Origin: Solanum dulcamara
Lineage: Eukaryota > Streptophyta > Magnoliopsida > Solanales > Solanaceae
Length of the DNA stretch: 64,000 nt
Direction of reading: 5' to 3'
Assembly: GCF_947179165.1 (NCBI RefSeq)
Contig: NC_077240.1
Location: 27,818,001-27,882,000 of the forward strand
The translations under genes were made by a program, and so were the position numbers. The stretch's first letter is position 1. Each line of letters begins with the position of its first letter. The notes under the pieces are model-generated. The model was not told the origin of the DNA. It saw only the letters and a list, made by a program, of their open reading frames with translations, and made no database searches. Shown here piece by piece: positions 48,575-59,794 of the stretch.

Positions 48575-51500
48575 CCATAGTCCCATTCTCCGTGATGATC
48601 TCTCAACTCCCTCTCTAGTTAGGCCTTTTGTAAGTGGATCTAACACATTATCCTTTGACTTTACATAGTCAATTGTGATAATTCTATTAGAGAGTAGTTG
48701 CCTAATGGTATTCTACCTTCATCGTATGTGACGAGACTTACCATTTACATAACGCTCCCAGCTTTTCTTATTGCAGCTTGACTATCACAATATATACATA
48801 TAGGATCCATTGGTTTGGTCCAAAATGGAGTATCTTCTCGAAAATTTCTAAGCCATTCAGCTTCTTCATCAACCTTGTCTAAGGCTATGAACTCAGACTC
48901 TATTATAGGGCGAGATATACATGTTTGCTTAGATGATTTCCAAGATATTGCTCCTCCACCAAAGGTGAAAATATAACAAGTTGTTGACTTACTTTCAGTT
49001 GACCCATTAATCCAATTTGCATCAATATATCCTTCAACAACTGCTAGATACTTGTCGTAATGCAAAGCAAAATTTTGAGTGTGTTCCAAAAATACCCCAA
49101 AACTCATTTCGTTGTCATCCAATGATTTTAGCTGGAAATACTTCTATATCGACTCAATTTACTTATAACACAAGCTATGTATGATCGTGTACAATTCATG
49201 ATGTACAACAAACTTTCCAACACTCTAGGATAATTCAATTGAGATTAACTTTCACCTTTATTCTTCGCAAGATCAAGTTTCACAACAATTGGTGGTTTTG
49301 CACTTTTGAAGTTTAAGTAATTGAATTTTTCAAGCACTGTTCGAATATAATGAGATTGAGACAATTCTATACCTTGAGGAGTTTTGTGAATCTTAATTTC
49401 CAATATCAAATCGGCAACTCCTAGATCTTTCATGCCAAACTTACTGGCAAATATATAATTAGTAGCATTTATGTTAGCAATGTTATATGCCATTATTAAC
49501 ATATCATCCACATATAAACAAATAATGACAATCTTATTTGGAGTGTTCTTAATGTAAATACATTTGTCACACTCATTAATTTTAAAATCATTTGACAATA
49601 TTTTATGGTCAAATTTTGCATGTCATTGTTTGGACACTTGTTTTAGTCCATACAAAGATTTAACAAATCAACATACCTTCCTTTCATTTCTAGGAATCAT
49701 GAACCCTTTCAGTTGTTTCAAATAATTTTTTTCTTTCAAATCTTTATTTAAAAAGGTTGTTTTGACATCCATTTGATGGATCTCCAGACCGTACACGACA
49801 GCTAACATTATCAGCACTTGAATTGATGTAATTCTATTTACAATGAGTACGTGTCAAAGTAATCAAGACCCTCGCGTTGTCTAAAGCCTTTGATGATAAG
49901 TCTTGCATTATGTTTATCAATAGTTCTATCATCTTTCATTTTCCTTTTGAAAATCCATTTGAAACCTGAGGATTTATTTCCAGGAGGAATATCAACCAAT
50001 GTGTTTATTCATTATAGATTCAATCTCACTATTGATTGCCTCTTTTCAATATTGATCTTCCAAGAAATGTATGACATCTTTGAAAGTTTGAGGCTCATTT
50101 TCTGATAAAATGTTAGAAATTTTGGTCCAAAGGAAGTCAGATCCTTTGACGTTTGTTGTGTCTTGAATTTTTCTCGTTATGATCATTTTCTTTGTTTCTT
50201 TCTGAGAACGTTTATTTCCTTCATTAGATGATTTACATTCTCTTTTATGTGGATATATGGTTTTGAAGAATTCATCATTATCTGATTTAATTACCACATT
50301 AATATGAATGTCGGAATTTTCTAATTTATGAACCTGAAATTTATATGCTTTACTATTCGTAGAATATCCTATGAACACATAATCAATTATTTTTGGTCCT
50401 ATTTTTACCCTTTTAGGTTTAGAAATTGGCACCTTAGACGACACCCTCACACTTTCAAGTATTCAAAGTTAGGCTTTCTCTCTTTCCATTTTTCGTATGA
50501 AATAGATTGTGTTTTAATATGGAGAATTCGATTAAGTATTTGACTAGCTGTAAGGATAACTTCCCCCAACAAATTTTGGGATAAATCAGAACTTATCAAT
50601 AATGCTTTCATCATCTTATTTTTTCTTTTCACAAATCCATTTGATTGTAGCTAGTAAGGGGTTGTTGTTTGATGAATAATGTCATGTTTCTTCAAAAGGA
50701 GATTCATATTCAAAGCCCCTATCACTCCTTATATTTTAATATTTTTGTTTAGTTGTGTTTCAACTTCAGTTTTGTATTGTTTGAATGATTCAATTGCCTT
50801 ATTTTTACTACTAAGTAAATAAACATAACAATATTGAGTACTATCGTCAATAAAAGTTATGAAATATTTCTTTCCACTACAAGATGGTATTGACTTCATA
50901 TTACAAATATCTGTGTGAATTAAGTTTAGGGGATTTGAATTCCTTTCAACTGTCTTATAAAGATGTTTAAATACTTAGATTCAACATATATTTGACATTT
51001 TGACTGTTTGTTTTCAACTTTAGGCAATAAATTTAAATTGCTCATTTTGCACAAGGTTTTATAATTGACATATTTTAAATGTGAATACCATAAATTATTT
51101 GACTCAAGTAAGTAAGAGGAAGCTTGAACTTTATTATTTTGAACAACCATTACATTCAGTTTGAAGGTCCTCTATGAGGTAGTCTTTTCGTACCTACATC
51201 TCATTCTTACAAATTACAACTTTATCAGAAACAAGAACACACTTGAATTCGTTCTTGATTAGGAGACCACCAGAAATTAAGTTCTTTCTCATTTCAGGAT
51301 CATGAAAAACGTTGTTTAGAGTCATCACTTTACCAAAGGTCATCTTTAAAAATACTTTTTCATATCCTTCAATTTTGTTGTTGTAGAATTTCCCATTTTG
51401 ATAGTCTCATCCTATGCAGTAGGAGCATATGTTGCAAAGACTTTTCTAACAGTACAAACATATGAGGTGGCTCCAGAATCAAGCCACCACTCTTTGAGAT

Positions 51501-52510
51501 TTCCTACTAGATTGCATTCAATCAACATAGCGCACAAATTTCAACTTCCTCATTTGTGCCAATCATGTTGGCTTGACCTCTCTTCTTTTCCTTCTTGGGA
51601 GCATGATATTCCACAGCCTTATGTTCAATTTTTTCATAGTTGTGACAATTTTCTTTTAACTTCTTTTTGCTAGGATAGTTCTTCGGTGCAGATGGTTTCT
51701 TTTTATTTTTTTGAATTAGTTGGATCAGCCTCAACAATATTTTCTCCCATAATTATTTAGTTTTCTTTAACTTTTTCTTGACAGTCTTGTTGTATTCCTC
51801 GATCTTTAAACAAAAAATCAATTAGGCAAATAATCAAATCATTGAGAGTCATCTCCTTTCACTTGTGCTTCAAATAATTTTTGAAGTCTTTTCATAAAGG
51901 AAAAACTTTCTCGATAAATGTTGCTACTTGAAATGTCTCGTTTATAATCATGCCTACAATGGATAATTTAATGTCAATAACTCATGCAACAACCTTAACG
52001 ATAAAACTATTGAATTTGATCATACCTTCTGCTAGGAGATCATGAATAATGACTTGTAGTTCTTGGACTTGAGACATGACAGTCTTGTTGTCAACCAGTT
52101 TAAAGTCCAAAAATTTTGCAGTCACAAACTTCTTTAAGCCTGCATCGTCAGTTTAGAAGTTTTACAAACACTAAAGACGTTATATAAGTCATCTTCTAAT
52201 CCACTAATTATGTAGTTCGTGCAAAGAAAATCAGATTATTTTCATGCCTCAGTCACAATAAATTTTTTATTTTCAGGATTTTCTTCCACTAACACAGGAA
52301 CATCTTCATTGATAAAACGTTGTAAACTGAGGGTAGTCAGATAGAAGAACATCTTTTGTTGTCACTGTTTGAAGTCAATATTGTTGAACTTTTCTAATTT
52401 TTCTGCAATAGCCATTGCTATAGCAACTGGTGTTCGACTTGACTAAGCAATATTTGTTATGGCAACATCGTTCACAACAGATATATTTTGTTTTTCTGTA
52501 TCAGAAGTCA
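48575..52510 (-). pseudogene. Degraded gag-pol of copia element E
   Basis: The minus-strand start is near 52510 (MTSDTEKQN, as in related copia gag). Gag is interrupted by several stops (about 51740-52500). The gag-pre-integrase region with LLESNNLWYSHL and CxxC-like remnants is at 50926-51150. Integrase core pieces are at 50447-50900, and the post-integrase VFIGYSTNSKAYKF at 50046-50450. Reverse transcriptase with intact YVDD (CLYVDDMLIMAYN) lies at 49245-49598. RNase H ([36 protein letters not shown]) lies at 48745-49122. Frame changes and stops separate the blocks. The order protease/integrase before reverse transcriptase is that of Ty1/copia. Confidence 0.88.
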
Positions 52511-52549
52511 TTTTTCCTTCTCCTGTTAGAGAACAGAAACATTTTTTAG

Positions 52550-52750
52550 TAAACCGGTGAAGTTTTTATATTATTCAAACCGAATGCAAATGACTGAATT
52601 TATTTGGTGAATTTTTTATGTACTTCAAACCAAACAATATTTCTAGAACAAATTTAAAATTCGATGAAGTTTTATATTCTTTGAATTAGTTTTTTCTTCT
52701 TTTCTGAAACAGATTTACTATTCGATGAAGTTTTTGTATTCTTCAAACCG
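52550..52750. repeat. About 53-bp tandem repeat in the leader of copia E
   Basis: Four degenerate units built on 'gatgaagtttttatattcttcaaaccgaat' begin near 52553, 52606, 52660 and 52716, between the 5' LTR and gag. No coding sense. Confidence 0.75.
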
Positions 52751-52845
52751 AATATTAAATCATAGTAGAAAAACTAGAAGGTTTTTTAGTCTCCAAATTC
52801 AAAAAATAGATGAACACAGAAAATAATAATTAAATTCCTTAAACT

Positions 52846-53380
52846 TGATGGGTGCTTTGTTCAACAAGAATATAAGAACAAAGATAAACAAAAATTTTAA
52901 ATATAATACGCAAATATTCGAGACCACATAATTCGCTGTGTGTCCTTAAGGAATTTAATTCTCTGACTGTACCCAAGGTTGAGAATTATTTTCTCTCAAG
53001 ATAAAATGGATATACATGTTAGAGAAGTAGCGGCACCTCAAACTTTAATAACTTCAGCAAACTCAAAAACCAGCAACCAAATCACACTAAGACTCTACTT
53101 TGTTTGTAAGAAATGTATGCAAAAGAACGAGAAATTCGATCTTGAAAAATGAGAGGAAAATCCTCTATTTATAGACAACAAAGAATAGTGTGAACAACTG
53201 CTTATTGTGCCTTATCGAAAAGGTCACAGCCTTTTGAAAAAGTCACAATCTTTTAGAAAAGTCGCATTCCTATGAAAACGACACAGCCTTTCAAAAACGA
53301 TCACAACCCTTTAGAAAATGCATAATCTTTAATAAAGATCACAATCCTTTATTTTTCATTCACACTTTTAAAACTCAACA
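52846..53380 (-). repeat. 5' LTR of copia element E
   Basis: 535 bp, pairs with 37203-37737 over its full length with several small indels (for example an extra segment near 53020). TATA on the minus strand lies in 'ctctatttatagac' (about 53162-53175). Transcription from it would run leftwards, away from the IPT gene. Confidence 0.9.
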
Positions 53381-53439
53381 AATAATTAGTCTCTACATGC
53401 ACCACGATTGAAAGTGGATATAAGTTTAATCCAACTAAG

Positions 53440-53494
53440 ACGTGGCATGTAATAAAGACGTCATTTTAAAAGATGCCAAACCTCAATAAATAGG
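53440..53494 (+). promoter_or_regulatory. Putative core promoter of IPT
   Basis: A TATA-like AATAAATAGG at 53485-53494 would place transcription start near 53515-53525. Just upstream are ACGTGGC (53440-53446, G-box/ABRE core) and GACGTCAT (53457-53464, bZIP-type ACGT element). The copia LTR ends at 53380, only about 100 bp upstream, so any further native upstream sequence is either absent or lies beyond the 16-kb nest. The motifs are seen; their activity is inferred. Confidence 0.45.
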
Positions 53495-53708
53495 CCTCCA
53501 CTTGAATGGTTCTTGCAGACAATTGAGATATATCCTTTTCTATCTTCTAACAACATTATATACATATTGAAGAACAATACCTCATATACTTCTATAGATA
53601 TATTAACTTTTGATCAGACATAAGATTAGTTCGAAGCTCTTTGCACACTGTTTTGCTATTTTCTTCTCAACGTTCGCCGCACAATTCCTAGTCTTGTGAA
53701 AAATAAAG

Positions 53709-54026
53709 GTAAGTACGTTTAGTGGTCATTGACTTTATAACTACGTGGTCCTTTAGTAACTTTTCATATATTTTTTTAACTTTATAGTCTTTCAATGGTC
53801 TTCATTAAACCGCACCAAACTTTAATTTGCTCTTTTACCAAAAAATATCTTTTTTGGTGTTGGTGAAAGTTGAACTTATCGACTTGATGTTGCAAAAATA
53901 ACATTTAAGCATGGTATCATAGAGAAGTTCAGTAAAACAGACATGTCAAATTAGGCTTTATTTAATTTCTCAATTGGTACGATCATGAATAATATTAATA
54001 TTCTTCCATTCTTTTTTGTTCAACAG
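53709..54026 (+). other. Predicted 5'UTR intron of IPT
   Basis: A strong donor AAAG|GTAAGTACG at 53705-53717 and a strong acceptor with pyrimidine tract (ttcttttttgttcaacag) ending at 54026 define a 318-bp T-rich intron. It would join a leader from about 53520 to a short second exon part and the ATG at 54052. The open frame that begins at 54016 without an ATG overlaps the acceptor and is not the start. Confidence 0.6.
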
Positions 54027-54051
54027 GTTTGTAATTAACTTAACACACACG

Positions 54052-55026
54052 ATGATGAATATTGCACCATTTGTTTCTTGCAAACATCAACCACGTATTA
54101 ATTTTCGAGACGGTCTAACTATCGATCCCTTTATTCCCCGTCGACGAAAGGAGAAGGTGGTTATAGTTATGGGTGCAACAGGCACTGGAAAATCTAGACT
54201 TTCCATTGATCTAGCCAACCATTTTTCAGCAGAGGTTGTGAATAGTGACAAAATGCAAATTTATGAAGGTCTCGATATAGTAACAAATAAGGTTACAGAT
54301 GAGGAGACTTGTGGAATTCCACATCATTTGTTATCAATTATTGATCCTAACGAAGTTTTCACTGCCACGGACTTTTGCCAACATGCTTCAATAGCTGTGG
54401 ATTCGATCATAAAAAAGGGTCAACTACCAATCATTGCTGGGGGGTCAAATTCGTACATTAAAGCACTAGTGAATGACGACATTGAATTTAAGTCCAGGTA
54501 CGAATGTTGCTTTCTTTGGATCGATGTAAATTTGAAAATACTACAAAGGTTTGTGTCAGAACGAGTCGATAAGATGGTAAAAGATGGGCTAGTAGAGGAA
54601 GTACGGGAATTTTTCAACTCTGAAGGCGATTATACAAGTGGAATTAGACGTGCAATCGGAGTACCAGAAATGGATCAATATTTTAGAAATGAGAATAATA
54701 AATTGATCGATGAAGATGTCCGGGACAAGATGCTTCAAATTTCTATCGAAAAAATTAAGGTCAATACATGCAAATTGGCATGCTGCCAGCGTCAAAATAT
54801 TCTTAGACTTGAGACCCAACTTGGATGGAATATAAATCGATTTGATGCCACTGAAGCATTTGAAAAGAAAGGTAGTGAATCACATAAAGCATGGCATAGG
54901 ATTGTATCTGAACCAAGTGCTCGAATTGTTCGTCATTTTCGTGGTGAAGAACTTCTCAATATCCCGTCTCCTCCTCCTTCTTCTTCAACTTCCTTCTTGC
55001 CTGCCGTTGTTACGGCAAGTCACTAG
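54052..55026 (+). CDS. IPT: Adenylate isopentenyltransferase (cytokinin biosynthesis), IPT5/IPT3-like
   Basis: The product, 324 residues, is an intact plant-type IPT. This enzyme transfers the isopentenyl group of DMAPP to ATP/ADP, the first step of cytokinin synthesis, usually in plastids or cytosol. The nucleotide-binding P-loop GATGTGKS is at residues 41-48, the conserved Asp of NSDK at residue 66, PHHLL at 90-94, GGSNSY at 130-135 and VSERVDKMV near 175-185. It ends in TASH, close to the C-terminus of Arabidopsis IPT5; length is normal for the family (about 320-340). The first of the two adjacent ATGs is chosen because the P-loop lies about 40 residues in, as in relatives. The coding part has no intron. 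One oddity: the usual LACRQ motif reads LACCQ, with Cys at residue 245. The first 35 residues are basic and could be a weak plastid signal. It is the only convincing host gene here. Assignment to IPT5 rather than IPT1 or IPT3 is tentative. Confidence 0.93.
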   Translation: MMNIAPFVSCKHQPRINFRDGLTIDPFIPRRRKEKVVIVMGATGTGKSRLSIDLANHFSAEVVNSDKMQIYEGLDIVTNKVTDEETCGIPHHLLSIIDPNEVFTATDFCQHASIAVDSIIKKGQLPIIAGGSNSYIKALVNDDIEFKSRYECCFLWIDVNLKILQRFVSERVDKMVKDGLVEEVREFFNSEGDYTSGIRRAIGVPEMDQYFRNENNKLIDEDVRDKMLQISIEKIKVNTCKLACCQRQNILRLETQLGWNINRFDATEAFEKKGSESHKAWHRIVSEPSARIVRHFRGEELLNIPSPPPSSSTSFLPAVVTASH

Positions 55027-55965
55027 AAGAACATTGTCCACATTTGATCTATATTTACTATATATATCTTCATAGTGTGGCAATATTTGCTAAAATCAAT
55101 AACATAATACGTATGAATCTTTGTATCGCGTCTGCATGAAAGAAGGGAAATACTCTCTTGGGAAGTGCGTTAGTTCCCTAGCTACAATGTTAAGTGGTGG
55201 CAACTATATTGCACGAGCCAATTTTTGATACCCTTTGTCATTGGGTATTTTTCTAGGTTCTTTAATTGTGGGGTCTTGTTAACTTTTTGAATGTGTATGC
55301 TGTATTCTATGCACCTAAAATAAATCGTGTAGGACATTTGCCACCACTCTCTTCACACTGGAAAAAAAAAAGGGAGGACATGAGCTGTATTATTCTATCA
55401 CTTTAATGTAAAAGTACTTTGCCTGTATGTACTATGTATATGAGGTGATGTCTAAGGGAAATGCCTCGTGTTTGTTTATGATTCAATGAATGTCATCAAT
55501 GCGCCAGCAAGTGAAATATGAGCACCTTGACTCTCTCTTTTTTTTGAAAAATTCACTATGCTAGTTGCTTAGTTTGGTATATTTTTCTAATTAATACGGG
55601 CATTTAGGAATAGACTTAGAGTTTTAGATATAAAATTTGATATTTCTGATAAAAAAATTTAATGTATATTAAAAAAAAAATTAAACATGTATAAATAATT
55701 TATTCAAAAACTTCTCGCGATATCCTCTCCAGATTTCCTATTTATGGTCGTGAAGTACCCTATCGCAGTTGCAAAGCATTTTCATCTGGAAGTATAAAAG
55801 CTGGATGATGGAGACTTTAAGTTTATTTCATCACTTTGGGGCATTAGAGTTTCCATTTTTGGACGATTTAAATGTGGAATTCCATCAAAAATCACTCGGC
55901 AAATGATTTTAACTTGGATTTGATTAATTATTTTATTATTCATTCATGATTTCAACGCCTACTTT
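55027..55965. other. 3' flank of IPT and spacer
   Basis: AT-rich. AATAAA occurs at about 55319-55324 and could serve as a polyadenylation signal. No other gene or repeat that I can support before the gypsy LTR at 55966. Confidence 0.5.
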
Positions 55966-57377
55966 TGTCATGCCCCGTATCTGACTCTGGTGCAACAACC
56001 AGAGGCTACGAAATCATATTAGAAGCATCTTATAGAAATAATATACCGCACAATATGCCCCTTTTTATTATTATTTAATCTAATTGTACATAAACTTCAT
56101 CAAACAATAATTGAAATAATTAAAAATAATATAACGGCGGAAGTTTGTGATATAAATGTTACCTATCAAAGTAGTGCACCCAATAAGTCAAAGAAATGAC
56201 TATACATAATATTCATGAGGACAACATCTATCTATGGAGCTTCTATGACAGAATAAGCAGACTCGAATCACAACTCAAAAAATAATAAAATAATAAAGAC
56301 AAGAGGTGGTACCTCACCGGCAAGAGTATGGACTCACCAAAATCTAATAGATAGCAAATTCCTCTTAAGCATCTCGAAGCAGTATAAATGCAGCAATTCA
56401 AATATATGGCAGTAATTAATAATCATCAATGAAGAAATAATCACTTTCAGCTCATTATGTAAAAATGAAGTATATAGATTATTATCATGCCAGCAGAGAG
56501 CACACGAAGATTGAAGAGCCATAGCCATAGATGCACTGAGGCTATCAACCCTTGGAGGCCAATTGTTTGATGGACGGGCACAACATACGTTAGGATCCAT
56601 AGTAATTATTCCTCCTCTGAAATAGCACAACTAATTATCCATACATGTTAACAATTTTGACACTTTAGCCAAATCATTAAACATGGCATAATTAGTCAAA
56701 AGTCATCTTCTCATTAATAGAGGTACATCAAGTCATTTTTTTCATTTAAAAATCATTAGTAAAATCAATAAATCATGCTTAAAATTTATGGTCTATCTAT
56801 AAGGCAAAGCATATTTTCAAACATTAAAACTTCTAAATTCATCACTGTGAAAATCCAGTTCAACAATCTCATTCATGTGGGTAAAACACATTCATATACA
56901 AATATCATAATATGAAATCAAACTATGAAGTCTCTATGCGAGCTTATCTTGCATGAACATAAAGCCCTATTCAAATCTTGTAGTTAAAAGCACGTTCAAA
57001 TTGACGTGAGTCTGCAGACCCTCTTGGAACAACTCTTAAAGGTGAGCAGTAAATTGCGTATCTGTATGATATAATAGACATTAGAATGTCGTGCAACCTC
57101 ACTATCTCCTTTAAGTTCAACTTTGCATCATGAGTCACAGTATATGTTGTCTTCACGGAAAGAAAAGGTGTGGGCTTCATGAGCCTATCCACAATCACCC
57201 AAATTGAATCATATTTGGTACTCATGTGAAGTAAATCCACAATAAAGTCCGTTTATCTCTCACCTTTTAAAATTTTAATATTCTGAGTCAATTCACTAAG
57301 TCGTTGATGCTCAGCTATCACTTGTTGACACTTTAAAAATCTAGCCACAAAATTAGATATATCAATGGAATGATCCT
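55966..57377 (-). mobile_element. Gypsy fragment 'B', cut by element A
   Basis: Starts TGTCATGCCCCG, the same type of LTR start as G, so the LTR runs rightward from 55966 with an unclear inner edge (before about 56970). Then comes an integrase fragment. The element ends abruptly where the LTR of A begins at about 57378. The 5' part must lie beyond the window or be lost. Confidence 0.7.
56971..57372 (-). pseudogene. Integrase fragment of gypsy B
   Basis: The minus strand reads CQQVIAEHQR in the zinc-finger region near 57310-57340, then MSTKYDSIWVIVDRLMKPTPF and a decayed SIIS block. The rest of the domain is missing and the frame is broken at 56971. Confidence 0.8.
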
Positions 57378-59792
57378 TTCACGATCCGAAATCGGGTGTG
57401 ATGGCACTCGTCTTATCCACCAAGATGAGTCAGCCTAAGAATTTGAACAATTCAAAGTAAGCGGAAATGTAAAGTCTAATATGATATAGATAAGGATAGC
57501 GAAAAATAGATTCTAAACTACCCAAGACTTGGTGTCACATGTACAATTCATTATTTCAACAAAAATGAAAAAGATAGAAGTCTATATGTCTCAGTCCTCA
57601 AGTAGAACAAAACATAAAGTAAATAGACGACGGGAGTCTACCGAAGAAGACAAGTTGCTACCTCTCAGCGTCCATAAGCTCGGCCCGATCAAAGAAGTAC
57701 TAGGAGAAGGAGGTACCATGCTCAGATCCTACATAAATGTAGAAGCAAGGGGTGAGCGCTAACAACACGATAATTAGCAAAATGAAAACTAATCCCTAAG
57801 TAAAGCAATGTGGAACACAAGTACTCCTGACATCCCAACCACAATCCTCCACAACTACACACCTCACTCAGGCAGCCCAATCTATACAGTTTATATCATA
57901 ATTATACCAAAATACTAGACAGTCCACAAATAGAAAGTACGAATACATTCTCACCGCTATACTCAGGCAACCACAGGAAATCTCAAATCATAATCAATCA
58001 CGGGATTTAATAGATGCAAATGCAATGTCAAATATCGTGATGCATATCTGTCTTATGATACACATCCGTTGATCACCTCAGACCAGAATCCATGGGGGCC
58101 TCACATAGACCATGTATCCGCCGGAAAAGACCACAGCAAATATCTGCTCGAAGAGACCTCGATCGCTGGAAGAAATCTCGGCAAATCACCTCGATCGGTA
58201 GAAACCTTGGTCCCAATATCCAATACCTCACTGATATCATTTCTTAGCCATCACAGATAAAATATATGCACAAGTAATGAGTGAAACAGGATAACATTCA
58301 CATATGATGTCATATAATCCATAATCACACAATAGATCAATGTTCCGTCATTCACAATACTTAAACAATTACCCCTATTCAAATTCCACTATCACACTTC
58401 AACTTATATAATTCAATTCAATCTAATGACCCAACACACCCTAGTCACCTCACATAGAAAAATACAAGATTCAACATACTTAACATATGTTACAATTCCA
58501 CTTGTCTTAGCCAAAAGTCACGAACAATCTAAAATCACTGCCTTTTCTCTCCGACAATACTTCAAATCACCATAATCTAATCAAATATAGACGCACAATC
58601 ACATTTTGAAGCTATTGACACTAAAATTAAGCAATTCGGGTGAAAAGGGTAAAATGATTAAAAATCTCATATCGAAAATCGAACTCAGAATATGGTTTTT
58701 TTAGATGAAAAAATTTCTCAAGTAATCACAAATCTAATGGTGAAAATCATTTCAAAAATGAGGTTAAAATAAGTTCAAAATCCCTATTTCTCTTTCAAAA
58801 GTTCATATTCAAGAAAACTCAAAATCTCCAATTTAAAATTCACAATTTGAAGCTACAATTCGAAAAATATTCAATGAAAATTGAAGGAAAGTGTTAGAAA
58901 TACATTACCCAAGAGTTTTGACGTGAAAAATCTCAAAGAAATCGCCTAAAACGAGCTTGAAAATGTTAAAAATGGTGAAAATACCTTAAATCTCGCCTAA
59001 ACCATCTCAGATGTCGCTTAAGCGACTGGACCTTCGCTTTAGTGGAGGTTCGCTTTTGCAAATCCCGCCTAAGTGAGTTCCTTCACTTAAGCGATGGGTC
59101 TCACTTAAGTGGACCCTACATCGGCACCAGCAAAATAAGCTAAGTCACAACTCAAGCCTCCAATCGAACTCTCGGAATTTGTTCAAAACCCCTTATACAT
59201 CAACCTTATATGTGACCCTACTAAATTCAACGTTCCAGACTCAATGGAATCATCAGAATTTAACTTTGAGGCCTCCTTAGCCCAAAATTTGATAAGTCGG
59301 AAGTAAACTAGTTTGGATACTTGAAATGCCCAAAATACCCTTGGGACCTCTAAAAATTATAAATAAGACATTTCTAGCGTTAGAATCATCTCCCGAAACC
59401 ATTAGAACCATCAGAAATCCAATCCGAGCACCCAAACTCCAAATGTTGACCAAAGTCAAGCTTGGATCAAACTTTAACTCAATTTCCAACTTCGGACCTA
59501 AATTCCACATTTTAACTCCAAATCTGATTCCAACAACTCTCCTAGACCAATTTCCACATTTCGGAACTGATGGATTCGATGGAATTCTATTTTGAGACTC
59601 GAATTACTCCAAAACTCAAAAATTGACAACTTAAGCCTTTAAAACCTATTTCTCAAGTAAAACCTCAACTTTTCACAAGATTTTCAAAAATTAACTTCCA
59701 GACCCAACTAAAAGTGACTCAAGGAAATTAATGGGAGGGGTAAAATGGTAATTTTATTAAAAATATCAAAAATGACCTTAAGGGTCATTATA
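57378..59792 (-). repeat. 3' LTR of gypsy element A
   Basis: About 2.4 kb from (T)TTCACGATCCG to GGGTCATTATA (the complement of a mutated TGTAATGACCC start). Perfect palindromes GTCGCTTAAGCGAC (59013-59026) and CACTTAAGTG (59102-59111) lie among further near copies (cacttaagcga at 59085). The U3 start is at 59792. The frames at 57529-59595 are by-products. Confidence 0.8.
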
Positions 59793-59794
59793 TC

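Larger units (their letters stand above)
37203..53380 (-). mobile_element. Ty1/copia element 'E', minus strand, split by two later insertions
   Basis: Two LTRs of 535 bp each (37203-37737 and 52846-53380) start TGATGGGT and end CCCAACA / CTCAACA on the + strand. Between them the copia body is present in three pieces: 37738-38159, 46242-46397 and 48559-52845. Gypsy element F (38160-46236) and solo LTR G (46398-48553) fill the gaps, each with its own target duplication, which proves the pieces were once continuous. Without the inserts the element is about 5.9 kb. No target duplication of its own was found (flanks TGATA and AATAA). Confidence 0.88.

Noticed and set aside
37198..53385. Target duplication for copia element E
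   Set aside because: Flanks TGATA and AATAA do not match; the element is still supported by its paired LTRs.
54016..54051. IPT start at 54016 (frame begins there)
   Set aside because: That position has TTG, not ATG, and lies inside the acceptor pyrimidine tract; the first ATG in frame is 54052.
57529..58260. Two open frames in the LTR of element A
   Set aside because: They lie wholly in LTR sequence, have no recognisable motif and face opposite to the element.
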